From the NCBI RefSeq assembly GCF_902635505.1, contig NC_045430.1, positions 109,424,425-109,488,424 on the forward strand: a stretch of DNA of 64,000 nt. The letters run 5' to 3'. Source of the DNA: Sarcophilus harrisii (taxonomy: Eukaryota; Chordata; Mammalia; Dasyuromorphia; Dasyuridae). The position numbers and the translations under genes were made by a program. How positions within the stretch are numbered: the first letter of the stretch is position 1; each line of letters starts with the position of its first letter. The notes beneath the pieces were generated by a model. That model was not told where the DNA came from. It saw nothing but the letters and a program-made list of their open reading frames with translations, and did not search any database. Shown one piece after another: positions 1 through 12,500 of the stretch.

Positions 1-1430
1 ATAAATAAGAGTTGGGAAATTGGCTTACTCATTTTTATTCCACTGAAAGTAAATGATAAAATGTCCAGTCACTCACTCATTCTTACTCATAGTCCTTAGA
101 CTGAAGTCTTTGATAACCATGTGATGAAAGGAAATGATACCATAGAGAAATCTTGTCCCAGGTGGCTAAGGAATTTCATCATGCACCCTCTAAATCCTAT
201 ATTAAAGCTTCTAGGTAGCTTGAATCAGAAATTTCAAGTAGAAGTAGGAGAGAAAGAATTCCAACACACCTCTAAGGAAGAAAAATAGGAATGAGTTGTG
301 ACAGGGAAAGAAAATATTATGAGTATCCTTAAATTTAAAAATATCTCATTAGCCTGAGGAAATCCTCATTAAAAAAAATTGTTTCCCCAATTTCCCTTCC
401 AAGATCCTTTCTTTCTTCAGACACCATAAAATAATCTGCTGTTTTAGTGCCCAAATGTTTGCTGTCAGCTAGATTTTCTCTCAACCACAGAGTCCAGGAG
501 TTAATTAGAATTAAATATAAATTTAGACAAAGGATTCAACTTCTACCTAAATGTTGGATTTTCCTAACAAGGGATAAGATACTATGACTGAACTATGATT
601 TTTCATGTAGAGTAAACTCCCTAAAACTGAAGAGTATTAACTATATGGACTTTAGTGAACATTGTAATTGTTACCTGGTAATGGCTAGGCTAGTTGAACC
701 AATTAAATCCTAGCCTTAAAATGAGCTAATAATGAACTATAAGAGAATATTACAAGTCCAAAAGAAAAATCCAGGTGAAGTGCTATAAGAAATTTGAAAA
801 GGATTATTTTCAGCTTGGGGTCAGAGTGAGAGAAGAGAAAAAAAAGGGGAATTTTCAGGCAAGGCTTCTTGGAGAAGATACCTGATTTGGGTAGATATGG
901 AGAATGGAGGAAAGGAATTCATTCCAACCCTTCATAATGTAAAAGTCAATTCAGTTAAGTTACTAATGTAATCTTCAGGGATTGAAAAAGGGACTAAATT
1001 TCAATTAAAAAAAAAAAAAACCTTGAAATAGTCATCTCACATGGAGTGATCACTTAGCAATGGCTCAATTCAAGTAAGGCCCAATAAATACTAAGATAGG
1101 TTTACAGTTCTGTCAATAATATTTCATCATCCTCCAGCTAATTTTTGATTAAATAAAATAGCTTGTTCAAGAATAATATAACTAATTTTCAGTTACCCAT
1201 TTGGATAAGTTTCATGTTCATATACTTTTTCTTTATGATTTAACAGAGAGGGAATAGGGAAAATGAAACATTCAGAGTTCATTCTTTTGTTTTTGTAAAA
1301 ATTTATTTTAATATACAAGGAAATTTTTCATTTAAAAGCTGAAGGGATTCCATAGGTGTTTGTTTAAAAAATAAATATTAATATAGATATTTATATGTCA
1401 AAATACATTTGTTGTAATTTCAAATCTTCA
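1..1430. other. Gene-free stretch, nothing recognised
   Basis: AT-rich non-coding DNA. No long reading frame, splice-bounded homology or repeat family that I can name is seen. A 14-A run lies near 1007-1020. It may hold decayed old repeats. Confidence 0.5.
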
Positions 1431-2000
1431 GCTGTCAAACTGATCTTCCTTAAGCACAAATCTGACCCTCTATAACTCTGTTACTCAATTGATTCCTATT
1501 GCCTCCAGAATCAAAAATAAAATCCTCTGTTCAGATGACTCTTTCTAGTATTCTTTTTCCCACTGCCCTCCATACTCTCAATCCAATGTCACTGGCATCC
1601 TTAATGTTGTTCACATAAGACATTCCATCTCCCAACTTGAGCATTTTCCCTAACTTGTTCCATGTCTGAAATATTCTTCTTCATTTGACTCTTAGCTTCC
1701 CTTATTTTATTCAGAACTCAATTCAAGTCCCATTTTATGAAAAGAAGCAATTTGGGATACTTAATCTTACTAGTTTCCCTCTGAGACTACCCCTAAATTA
1801 ACCTGTATATATCTTATTTGTATATAGTTGTTCAAATCTTGTCTTCTCCATTAGGATGAGTGCCCCATAAGAGTCAGGATTAGGTTTTGTTTGCTTTTTT
1901 GCTTGCTTGCTTCCATTCTTTTTTAAAAATTTATTCCCAGCGCTTAGCACAGTGTCTAGAACATATTGGTCACTTAATGCTTGTTGGCATTGTTGGGATG
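1430..2000 (+). repeat. L2-like (CR1-clade) LINE 3' fragment
   Basis: Pyrimidine-rich text follows the order typical of L2 3' regions: a stretch on aaacacaaatctgaccc, then a run equivalent to ctcaattcaagtcccat. It closes with an end of the type 'agcgcttagcacagtgtctag...cacttaatgcttgttgg'. The copy is strongly diverged, so it is old. The small frames inside it are not genes. Confidence 0.6.
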
Positions 2001-2676
2001 TTTGGTCTTCATATTGGTCTGTTGACCTGTGGACTTCTTATGGTCCTGTCCTTGCTTATCTTCTTTCCCCCATCCCCCTGGCACCATTTAAAACAAACAA
2101 AATCCCAAAACAACATCCTGTTTTCAATTATATTGTTGATTCAGAATCACTTTGAGGTAACTCACAGAGGAGGGCTTTTGTCTTAGAGGGAAATAAGATG
2201 ACCTGACTGAAATGAAGATGAGATTTGAGGCTGGAGTTAGCTAGAAAAGTTTTAGGATAAGCTGTCCTCAGGAAGTACAATAGCCAAATCATTAGGAGAT
2301 AAAAAGAACAAATTGTAGAGCAGGAAAAAAAAAGATTCTTTTAAGAGTAGAATCATATTGCACGTTTAAACTATGTTGGATTACTTGCAGCCTCAGGGAA
2401 GGAAGAGGGGAAAGAGAAGGAAGAATAGAATTTGGAATTCAACATTTTTTTAAATGCTAAAAAAATCTTTTGACATGTAATTAGGGAAAAATAAAACATT
2501 ATATATGAAAACATAGGCGGTAAGGAAGAGTAGGATCATAGATAGAGAAGTCTTGAAGTTAGTGGGGAAAGTACTGGATTTGTTTTTTAATGTTGGCCTT
2601 TACTTAGTATTATGAATTGCATCTAACCATAGACAAGTTACTTCTTACTTTTCTTATCACTCAAACGAGAAAGTTA
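2000..2676. other. Gene-free stretch, nothing recognised
   Basis: Non-coding, AT-rich. Part near 2580-2676 resembles a decayed MIR tail (prose such as tgttggccttt...cacttatcactcaaacgag), but too little is left to call it. Confidence 0.35.
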
Positions 2677-2684
2677 GACTAGAT

Positions 2685-3185
2685 CAGGAGTTCTTCACTT
2701 GAGGTCCACTGACCCCATGTGCACTTACCCCATGTGCATAGATTTATTTGGGGGGAAAAGAGGGGATTCCACGAACTTGATTTTTTAAAAATACATTTTT
2801 TTCCATTAAGCTTTAATTGAAGTTTACCATTTCATTCAATTTTTTTTAAAGCATTCTGAGAAAGGGACTCTGAATGATCTGTAAATTAATAACTCATTTA
2901 TTACTGTGTGCAAAGCACTGCAGTAATCACTGAGAATACAAATAGAAAAAAAAAACAATCCCTTCTCTCAAAAAGTTCAATTCTAATGGAGGATACAGCA
3001 CCTAAGAAAGGTTTCAGGTGCAAATCTCACGGTCCTTTTCCCTTTGGAAAAGAACAACTTTTCAATGTCATTTCCACTGATAAAATTATATCAATTTCTG
3101 ATGTTGAATCATTTAACAGGGCCAAGAACTCTAATGATAAAAACTTTATGGTGTCTATGACACCAAAGAAGATCAAGAACCCCTG
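2685..3185. mobile_element. Non-autonomous hAT-like DNA transposon with 8-bp target duplication
   Basis: The ends are imperfect inverted repeats: CAGGAGTTCTTCACTTG on the left and the reverse complement of ATCAAGAACCCCTG on the right. They are flanked by GACTAGAT (2677-2684) and AACTAGAT (3186-3193). An 8-bp duplication with one mismatch is the hAT signature. The element is 501 bp and has no transposase. Its middle (about 2880-3000) looks like a different old repeat, so another element may be nested inside. A related, interrupted copy lies at 5415-6090. Confidence 0.7.
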
Positions 3186-3592
3186 AACTAGATGCTAAAC
3201 TGGGGCCCCATCAGCTCTAAATTTCACAATTAATGGTAGTAGCCAAATCAGCATTTTTCTGTAACTTTGCCCAGGCAAAGGAAAAAAAAACAAAAAAACA
3301 AAAACAGAAGTTTCAGAATTGGTGGCTATGCTAAGTGCCCTCCTGGATACTAAAAAACTAAGCAATACATGGGAAATGTTTTGCTAATATTCATGCATAT
3401 TTTTTCACATGTAACCATCCTTAATTACTTTATCAAATATTGATAACTAAATACCAACAATTAAGGCAAAGAACAACAACAAAAAAGTCCAAATGAACTA
3501 TGTTAAAGTAGAATTGAAACCCTGGACTTAGCTATAAAAAGCTAAGGTAGAAGACAAAAGAAATGTTACATTTTTTTCTACTTATTAAGTTT

Positions 3593-3831
3593 GGCAATTA
3601 GGTAGTACAATGGCTAGAGTTCTGGCCCTGAAGTTGGGAAATCCTATCTTCCTGAGTTCAAATCAGACCTCAGATACTTCCTAGCTGTATGATGAGCAAG
3701 TCATTTCACCCTGTTTGCCTCAGTTTCCACATCTTTTTAAATAGCTGGAAGAGGAAATGGCAAATCACTCCAATGTCTCTACCAAGAAAACCCCAAATGG
3801 TGCCATAGAGTCAAACGTGACTCAACAACAA
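3593..3831 (+). repeat. Marsupial tRNA-derived SINE
   Basis: The head is tRNA-like (ggcaattaggtagtacaatgg, box-B-like gagttcaaatcagacctc). A MIR-like core follows (ctagctgtatgatgagcaagtca). The tail reads gaggaaatggcaaatcactcc...gtgactcaacaacaa. This tail type is common in marsupial genomes. It is one of the longer copies in the window. Confidence 0.75.
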
Positions 3832-3939
3832 AGTTTGGGTCTGGATCTATGATTTTACTGGTTTAGGGAACTCCTGATAAGAAGATTCCCTCCACCAATG
3901 TTAATCAATAGTTTTCCCATAAATCATACTGTAAGATTA

Positions 3940-4075
3940 TTGCCTGCTGCAGAAATATTAAGTGAAGTTCCTAAGGTCACAGAGACAGTTTGTATCAAAG
4001 GCAAGACTTGAAGCTAACTTTTCCTTCCTCTAAAGCTAGGCTGTTATGTCACCTTGCCTCTCTATTCATTAACTT
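3940..4075 (-). repeat. MIR-like SINE fragment
   Basis: Reads as the complement of a MIR core: 'gttcctaaggtcacagagacag...caaaggcaagacttgaagctaac'. Short and diverged. Confidence 0.4.
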
Positions 4076-4224
4076 ATTAAATTGCTATAACAATGTAATA
4101 AATTCACTTCTGATTCTTTCTCAAAGCTCACGACATCAATCAGCTCAGTCTTCCCAATAAAAGGAATTGTGGGTATGCACCATGATTAAGCATATATCTA
4201 TTTTGTTTGGATATTATTTAATAT

Positions 4225-4360
4225 CTTATTTTTCCCCAATTACATTTAAAAACAATTTTAAACATTCTTTTATTTTTTTTAATTTTTGAGCTCCAAATTC
4301 TCTCCCTCCCTTCATTGAGAAGGCAAGCAATTTGATACACAATTGATATGTTTTGACCTG
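4225..4360 (-). repeat. L1 3' UTR fragment
   Basis: 'tttccccaattacatttaaaaac' followed by 'gagctccaaattctctccctccc' and 'gagaaggcaagcaatttgat' matches the marsupial L1 3' UTR in antisense. The same run recurs at 56490-56600. Confidence 0.6.
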
Positions 4361-4514
4361 TTTTGAAATCTAACAGTGATAAAGTATAGAAAGTATTCAA
4401 TGACAGTACTGGAGAGCTAGAGCTAAACTGGGGCTCTGCTCCTGACTAATTACAGGATTTTGGACAAGTAAACTTTCTGACCTCAGCTTTAAAGTAAAAG
4501 TAATGATACTGATT

Positions 4515-4786
4515 GTTATTGTTCTTTAGCAATATCCAACTGTATGTGATTCTATGGACTTTTGTCCATGGGGTTTTCTTGGCAAAGATACTGGAGTGGC
4601 TTGCCATTTCCTTCTCCAATATATTTTACATTTTATATATTTACATTTTAGAGATAAGGAATTGGAACAAATAGGGGATTAAGGGATTTACCTAAGGGTT
4701 ACACTGCTAGTATCTGAAACTGTGTTTGAACTCAGCTGTTCCTGACTTCAGGCCCAGTGCTGTATCCCCATACCACCTAGCTGCCC
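4515..4786 (-). repeat. Marsupial tRNA-derived SINE
   Basis: Inverse copy of the family at 3593-3831. It starts with the tail (ggcaaagatactggagtggc, ttgccatttccttctcc) and ends with the tRNA-like head (ccacctagctgccc). The core in the middle is interrupted by an AT-rich patch at about 4620-4650. Confidence 0.75.
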
Positions 4787-5414
4787 AAAACATCTTGGTA
4801 CCACAGAGTTATTAATGAGAATCAAATAAAACCAAGGTAAACCTTCTTTATCTCACATTATATCAACATTATTGGTGTTGGGATTATCAAAAGAGACAAT
4901 GTCTGTGAAGTCCTTGTTAAAAAGTGAATTACAGCAATAAAACCAATGTAAGAACAATTAAACCATTTAATCCAACAATTAAACACCAAACAAATTTCTC
5001 CCTAATAGTTTTAGCATTTTAATCTGATTATTCATTGTCTCTTTCATATATCTTCAGGATATCTTTGAAGATACAGAAGTATCACTTTTCTTATATATTT
5101 ATGTTCTAGTAGTCATTACAATTATTTGTGCTACCCTATATACCTTTTACTTGCTCTTAAAAAGGTCTGGAGAAAATACATCTTTGTATTTTTATTTTTT
5201 TCTTTAGTGATATATAGCCATCATTTTATTCCCTAAGAGAACTCAGAACTCTGTGCCCAGTAGCGTCTTTCCTTCCACCTTTTCTCACCTGGTAAATTGG
5301 TTATCCCATGCCATTTGACCCTCTTTTTAGCCAGTCTCTGTGAGTCACAAAGCATTATAGATAAAGATCTGAAATTCAGATCACATCTGGTGAATTTCCA
5401 GTTTATAACTATAA
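4787..5414. other. Gene-free stretch, nothing recognised
   Basis: AT-rich non-coding DNA with no family I can assign. It adjoins the hAT relic that hosts the purine tract. Confidence 0.4.
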
Positions 5415-5999
5415 CGGAGGTTCTTAATCTAGGGTCCATTAACCTGACAACTATATTTCAATATAATTGGTTTCCTGTGTATTTTATTTTATGCACTTAA
5501 AAAGGGGGGGGGGGTGGAGAGGAGGAGGAGGAGGAAGAGAACGAGGAGGAGGAGGAGGAGAACGAGGAGAAGAAGAAGAAGAAGAAGAAGAAGAAGAAGA
5601 AGAAGAAGAAGAAGAAGAAGAAGAAGAAGAAGAAGAAGAAGAAGAAGAAGAAGAAGAAGAAGAAGAAGAAGAAGAAGAAGAAGAAGAAGAAGAAGGAGGA
5701 GAAGGAGAAGGAGAAGGAGAAGGAGAAGGAGAAGGAGAGGAGAAGGAGAAGGAGAAGGAGAAGGAGAAGGAGAAGGAGAAGGAGAAGGAGAAGGAGAAGG
5801 AGAAGGAGAAGGAGAAGGAGAAGGAGGAGAAGGAGAAGGAGAAGGAGAAGGAGAAGGAGAAGGAGGAGAAGGAGAAGGAGAAGGAGAAGGAGAAGGAGGA
5901 GAAGGAGAAGGAGAAGGAGAAGGAGGAGAAGGAGGAGGAGAAGGAGGAGAAGAAGGAGGAGCAGAAGGAGGAGGAGAAGGAGGAGGAGGAGGAGGAGGG

Positions 6000-6054
<55 letters not shown>

Positions 6055-6090
6055 CACCAGATTGCCAAAAGGTTCCATGACAGATTAGCA
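5415..6090. mobile_element. hAT-like relic split by a purine-rich satellite
   Basis: The left arm 5415-5505 (ggaggttcttaatctagggtcc ... tttatgcacttaaaaa) and the right arm 6051-6090 (cttcaccagattgccaaaag, gttccatgaca) belong to the family of the element at 2685-3185. The simple repeat lies between them. The expected terminal sequence TTAAGAACCCCTG is missing on the right, so that end is lost. Confidence 0.5.
5503..6051 (+). repeat. Long polypurine tract, (GAA)n / (GGAGAA)n / (GA)n
   Basis: Almost every base on this strand is A or G for about 550 nt. Successive blocks are G-run, GAG-rich, (GAA)n at about 5566-5695, (GGAGAA)n at about 5695-5940, GGA-rich, then (GA)n at 6002-6051. Only T5515, C5542, C5563 and C5962 interrupt it, leaving 398 purines in a row (5564-5961). 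The long Glu/Lys, Arg and Leu/Ser frames here are artefacts of the repeat. The tract ends 1.0 kb before the GDF3 start codon. Confidence 0.97.
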
Positions 6091-6975
6091 ATATGAGAGA
6101 AGACTCTGAGTCAGAATCTAAACCAAAACTAGGAAGAAATGGTTGGAGATTTGTTCGTAGTCAACAAGTTCAGTTTGTCACTTCCAGCTCTCTGGTTCTA
6201 TAAGACCTAGATCAATTTCTTCCCTCCACCCCCAAGCAGACTCTACACTATCACTACCAGCTTATCCAGATGGGAGAGGTTTAAGAGCTGATTGCCCTCA
6301 TTAAGACTCCGATAAGAATGAACAATAGGTAATTGAAGACTTTTGGCTCACTTTAGAAAGAACTGAAATTTTCCTATTTCAATTCCACAAATATTTAATA
6401 ACTGTCTACATGGGCTAAGTAGTGTGGTAAGCTCTAGGAACACAAAGATAAGGTCTATCTTTGAGGAGTTTTCAATCCATTCAAGTAAATGAGATGCATT
6501 TAACTTATATTAGGACAAATGCATTCAGAAGTCAAACTGTGGCTTGAGTGATTGGAGAGAGGGAAGAGTACTTATAGTATCACCTAACTATATGTTAATA
6601 GATAGGAACTCCCTCCTCCAATTCAAATCCAACCCAACTATTATTTAATAGATTGATGCTAGAGAGTAGTCCAAGCCAGTGATGGATTAAATGATTTGGC
6701 CCTTGGTCACTACTGGTAAATATCTTAGCCCTGGATTTCCTGCTCCTAGACCTCTGTGGTTTTATTCTATAAAACTGGACTAATTTTTCTAGATATCATC
6801 AGAAAAGTCCTTATTCATTTTTTTAAAATGATCATCATACACCTTAAGTTTTCACATTTTGGGTGGTATGAGAGGTAGAAGGTAATTGGACTAAGCCTTC
6901 CTAAATAACTGGGAGGGGAGAAATTTGAGGTCCCCTATCCTTAATCAGATAATGATCAGGATGACCAGTTCCTAG
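6091..6975. other. GDF3 upstream region with old repeat scraps
   Basis: About 6360-6500 resembles the widespread 'caaatatttaataactgtctacatg...' dispersed repeat, and about 6660-6770 a reversed MIR core. Neither is well preserved. No CpG island is seen. Regulatory sites for GDF3 probably lie here, but I cannot point to one with confidence. Confidence 0.35.
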
Positions 6976-6990
6976 CAGATATAACAGCTC
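6976..6990 (+). promoter_or_regulatory. Possible TATA-like element of GDF3
   Basis: 'cagATATAAcag' lies about 70 bp upstream of the GDF3 ATG in a non-repetitive stretch, at a spacing that would give a short 5' UTR. This is a motif match only. Confidence 0.25.
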
Positions 6991-7050
6991 CTGCAGTTCC
7001 ACCACAGGCACTCTTTCCCCTCCTCTATCTTCTCACTCTTGGCTAAGATC

Positions 7051-7315
7051 ATGTTTCCTTTCTTCTGCTTCATCCTAGGTCTTCAGCTGACTCTGGGCTT
7101 GAAGAAAACATCACAGTTTGAGGAAGCTACCTTGCTTCAGTTTATGGGCCTGAAGAAGGTACCCTCACCCCGGATAGTCCAACCTGTGCCCTTCATCCTG
7201 AGGAAGATCTTTCAGGAGAGACAGAAGGCTGCAGCCACAGGGCAATACCAAAAGCTTTGCTATGTGAAGGAGTTTGGGGTCCCTGGAAACTTAATCCGTC
7301 TCTTCCAAGACCAAG
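7051..7315 (+). CDS. GDF3: GDF3 coding exon 1
   Basis: Encodes the signal peptide and first part of the prodomain, ending in LIRLFQDQ plus the first base of a Gly codon. The donor is ccaag|gtaag. Translation continuing past 7315 is intron read-through. Confidence 0.95.
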
Positions 7316-9541
7316 GTAAGAAAGAATGTTCTTTATTTGCTCTTTTAGAATGTCCAAGAAACAAAAAGGAAGGCTGTCCTTTGTTTCTGAGAGCAACCCA
7401 TAGTCACTATAAATATTATAAAAAACTGTATTAGTAGCTAATTTCTAACCCCCAATTCCCTATGTCGGGAATGTTCTCTACTTCTAACTGTCAAAACTCA
7501 AAGACTTCCTTCATTTCCACTTCCCTCCCCTCAAAGTACCGTCTTTCCTTAGTTACTTAATTTGTACCTATATTGTGCTTTTACTGTGTTTTATTGCGTG
7601 GTATAATTATTTGTAAATCATGGTATTTATGGCATATGACCACTATATATGATTTAGGATTGGAGCAGTAATAAATATTGAAATGGAAGAGGAATTATGG
7701 CAATTATGATAACTACTAGATTAAAAACTCACAAGAGAGCAAAATTACATTAACTTTTTTCATTATCTTCCCCAACACTTGCCATAACATTTTGCTCATA
7801 ATAAACTGGTTGTTCATATAAGTTGTATTGAATTAAACTAAAAATTCTCCCTCTTCCTCTCAAAGTCTTAGTTTCACCCAGTCTAGTATTAATGCATTCA
7901 ATATTTCTTCATTGCTTTTTTTCATTAAAAGTTCCCTTTGATTGCATAAATGAATGTTATGAATTTCAACAAGAGATATTTCTAAAGATAAGATCTGTAT
8001 AGTTTCAGTAATATTAAGATACTTCTTCAACCAATGCAGTTTACTGTATTGGAGATTCACTTAGGGCACTGAAGGCTTCAATGACTTGTCCAAGGAGATC
8101 ACAAAACCAGGACTTCTCAGAGGAAGGCCTGCAAACTCACTTGTCCAGACTATTAAACCAGCTTTCTTCTGAATACAGGTTGCTTTATAGAGACGGGTAA
8201 CACACCAAGCTTAAGAAATAGTCACGAGCCTGCTCAGCTGAGGTTTATCCGTTGGGAAACAAAGGTTTCAAGATAGATGAACCCAAATATCCCCCCAAAC
8301 ACACATACACAAGCAGAGAAACACAAAACCACTTAGAGAGTTCATATTCATACATTCTCTCTTAAATCCAGAGTTTAAGGGGAAAAAAAGACTTAGAATT
8401 CTATAAAGGGGATGGGAGAGGAAGGATAGCAAAGACCAATTTTTATTCCTTCCACTTCAAATCAGGAAATTCATCTTCCTAGCTTACTAGGTCTTACTAG
8501 CTGTGTGATCTTAAACAAGTCACACAACCCTGTTTGCCTTAGTTTCTTATCTGTAAATGATCTGGAAAAGAAAATTGCAAATCACTCCAGTATCTTTGCT
8601 AAATGGGGTCACAAACAGTTGGACAAGACTGAGAACAGAACTAGAACAAAAACTAAATACTTATTACAGGAAATTGAGGATGAGAAGCAATAAAGATGGC
8701 TCTTTAGAGGCAGAAACCAGAAGGCACTTTTCCTTTCTTTGGGGCAGAAAGGAAATCATTTGGTAGCACAAGGGATAGAGTGAAGATTTAAAATCGGAGT
8801 TCAAATCCTGCTTCAGATGCTTACTAGCTATGTAAGCCTAGGAAAGTCTCTCAACCACAGTTTCTTCATCTGTAAAATGGGAGTAATAATAACACCTGCC
8901 TTTCAGGATTGTAGTAAAGATTAAGTGAGATAACATATATAAAGCACTTTGAAAGCCTTAAAGTTTTATATTTGAAGAATCTGTGTAAAAGCTAATTATT
9001 ATTATTTGTCTTCTATTAAGAAAATGAGGAGATCTGGGCTCTCCTACCAGCCATGAGCATCAACCAGATATGTGGCCTCACCCTGAAGGAGCATTTTGGT
9101 TGGCCTATTTCCTTAGGGGATTGTTTCTCCCAAGATGTTCCAGCTTTCATTTATTCATTTATTGAGTAAATAATATCTTAGAGAAAGAGCTTTGAAGGCA
9201 AAGTGAAGAAAAGAATAAAGAGGAAAGAAAGAAATATATGCCTTCCTGGTGCTAATTATAATATGAGCACTTATGGTATCTCCTCCTTGTATACTGCACC
9301 ATCCCCATCATACATCAAATGGTCAAGATTTGAGACAGCTAGATGGCTTAGTGAATAGAGTGCCAGCCCTGGAGTCTAGAGATCCTGAATTCAAATTGGG
9401 CCTCAGCTACTCAACTCTTCATATTTGTGTGATTCTGGGCAAATCACTTAACTTCAATTGCCAGAGACAGACAGACAATGATACAGAGAGAGACAGAGAC
9501 AGACAGACAACGATGCAAAGAGAGACAGAGACAGAGAATGC

Positions 9542-9592
<51 letters not shown>

Positions 9593-12500
9593 GACAGAGA
9601 GAGACAGAGAGAGAGACAGAGAGAGAGACAGAGAGAGAGACAGAGAGGGACAGAGAGGGACAGAGAGGGACAGAGAGAGACAGAGAGGGAGGGAGGGAGG
9701 GAGGGTCAAGATTTCTCTTGCACAAAACAGATTTGACTCGAACATTTTTCTTACTTCCTCATTCTAATCATATAAGATAGCAACATGTCACGTTCAAAGA
9801 TTTGAAATATGAGCAGATTGCAATCCATCAATTTGAGTTCCCAAGCCTCAGAGACGGGCAGTCACACAGCTAGTTTGAAGAGTTTAATTTGAATTCAGAT
9901 TTTCCTGGCTCCAGATGCATCACACTTTCTTTCTCTGACATTTCTTGGAGATGGGAGCCTGATTTCTTTGGTAAACTCAATTAACATTTGTTATGCAGAA
10001 ACTCTCTACCAATGCATATCAGCACCTTATCACAGACTTAGTTGCCTATCACCAAGTAACTTTCCCAGGGTCATTTAGCAAATAAACAAGTCAGAAATAG
10101 AAGGTAAGCCAGATTTTTAATGACTTCATAGATGTTCTCTATATACTGTCTCATTGCCCACTCCCTCTCCTTGTCTCTCATATAATCACATACCCCTGAC
10201 ATATAGAGAAGAACCTCAATAAATCACTTTAAAATTATAGGAGATAAAATTAATGAATTTGATTTTGTAAATTTAAAAAAAACACTGTATTTAAAATAAC
10301 TAGTATGTGTGTTCTGCCCATGTGATAAAATTAAAAAGGAAAGAAATCAGTTGGGGAGAGATTTACCATAAGTATTTCTAATAAAAACTTCCAAATCCCT
10401 ATCTTTTCTTTATAAATTTTTATGAAATGTCCTCCTCAGGATACAATTAATTTTCAAAGGAAACAAATAATGGGTAATTCCCTGAATTGTTGTTTAAATG
10501 CTCTAGTAATAAGAAAAAAAATGTAAATTATTATAATTCCATATACTTATCACATTGGCAAAGATAGTTTAAAATGATTATGGGGACATAGATTTAGTAC
10601 TAGAAGGAACTTTTAGGACCACCAAGGCCAACTTCTTATTTTGCATTTGAGAAAACAGAGGCAGAGAAACTAAATAATTTTTCAAAGTCCTATGTCTGAG
10701 GCAAAGTCTGAATCCAAATCTCTGTCCAACACACACCAAGTGTTATTTCTCAATATTGGCAGCACCATGAACAAATGGATGGAACTGTGAATTCATGAGT
10801 TCTTTTTAGGTAGTTACTTGGCAAGATGAAAGTTATAAAACTATCCATCTTCATAGATTTAGGGCTGGAAGGGATCTTGGGCTTCATTTAGTTCAGTTCC
10901 TTCATTTTATGGAGGAAAAAACTGAGCCCCAGAACAGAAAAGTGAATTGACAAGGTCACAATTACAAGGTCCTGATCTATATCTTGCCAATGGAACCAGC
11001 TGGCTCTGGAAGACAAAGTCAGGCAGGTGATTTTGTACAGCCCTCCCTCACATAAATCCAATTCACTTGCATGTCATGGCATTACTCCCCTGATGTCATG
11101 GTCTTCTTGGAGAACAAAGGAAAACAACAACAAAAACAGCTTGCTGCCTCTTGTGCCACATTGCTTTTCTTTTTTGTTCATTTATTCATTCATTCATTTC
11201 ATTCATTCATTCATTTACCCTTTGAACAAGAGCATTATTTCAAATCTACTAAATGCAAATGTACACACATACACACACACACTTTTTTTTTTCCTGAACA
11301 ATTTTACTTCCTTCTCATTGGGAATGCCAAAAAGAAAAATTGAAGAAACTGCAACTGCAAATGATTAACTATAAATGCAAGAAAGTTGTTTAAAAAAAAA
11401 AACTAATTTCCTCTGACTTTTATGATATTGGTCTTTCCTCTATTTTCTATGTTTATGAGCATATATATCTTCTTAGTCTAGTTTGCTGCTTCATTTTTCT
11501 AATTCCTTTTCTTATTCAATGGCCTCCTCTAAGGCCTTGTCCCTCCTCCTTTCTTTTTATACTATATCCATTGTCAATCTCATCTCTTCTTTATCTTCAT
11601 TATCACCTTTATGCAGATGATTCTCAAAACTGTCTCTCCAGCCCCAGCTTTCCCTCTGACCTATAGTACTATTTTCATGCTCTAAACTTCAATGGATAAT
11701 CAACAAATCTTTGTTAGATACCTACTAGATGCTATGTACAAGGTGCCAGCATGTCCTGGCAACCCTTTTAATTCAACATGCCTCAAACTGAATACATCAT
11801 CTTTTCACTTGAACTGATATCTTTCCAAACTTTTTTTTTATTTTTTCTGAAATCATCACTACTTTCTCAGTCATCTGTTTTGAAATCTAGGAATCATTTT
11901 GCATCAAATCTCTTTTCCCTCATCTGCCTTATGCTCTGTGTCCTGTTTAGCCTTCCTTCAACATCTCTCTCTGATCTCTTCTGTCTACACTATCACCCTG
12001 TCAGATCTTCATTAATTCTCATGTGATCTATTTTTTTGCTATCAGTCACTCCCCTCTCCAGTCCATTTTTTTGGTTCATGTCAAAGTAATTTTCTCAATA
12101 AACAAGTTTTATCTAAGTCTTCTCCTGCCCAGAAGTTTCAGCAGTTCATCATTGTCTATTGGACAAAATATAAATTCCTTGCTATAATAATTAAAATTCT
12201 TCATGATCGGGATTCATCTGACTTTTCAGTCTTATTTCATGCTATTTGAATTTGAGAATGCATTCCCTATTCTTCTGCCTTCTTCTCCTTTATGCAGTTG
12301 TACAGAGAATTCTTCATGCCAGAATGCACTATTTCTATCTATTGAATTCTTCCTGCAAAGTCCATCTCACTGGCCACTTTCTTCATGAGGGTATACTTAT
12401 CCCTTCTGTTTATGATCATTGCTTCCCTTCTCTAATATAGGATATAGGAATCAGAAATAAGAGATTTGGGGGGAAAGAAGAATTTCTTCTGACATTAGGA

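Noticed and set aside
3593-3665. tRNA gene
   Set aside because: The A/B-box-like text is the head of a tRNA-derived SINE, with no intact cloverleaf. The same holds for 9330 and 43305.
5467-6096. Frames of about 190-210 codons on both strands
   Set aside because: They are translations of the polypurine repeat (Glu/Lys, Arg, Gly/Glu, Leu, Ser/Pro runs), with no protein character.
1-7000. DPPA3 or NANOG, neighbours of GDF3 in placentals
   Set aside because: No exon-like homology to either found upstream of GDF3; only repeats.
7039-7050. In-frame TTG upstream of the GDF3 ATG as a start
   Set aside because: ATG 7051 opens a proper signal peptide; a TTG start is not needed and its extra residues (LAKI) weaken the signal sequence.
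9273-9780. 164-codon frame and its shadows
   Set aside because: SINE followed by a microsatellite.
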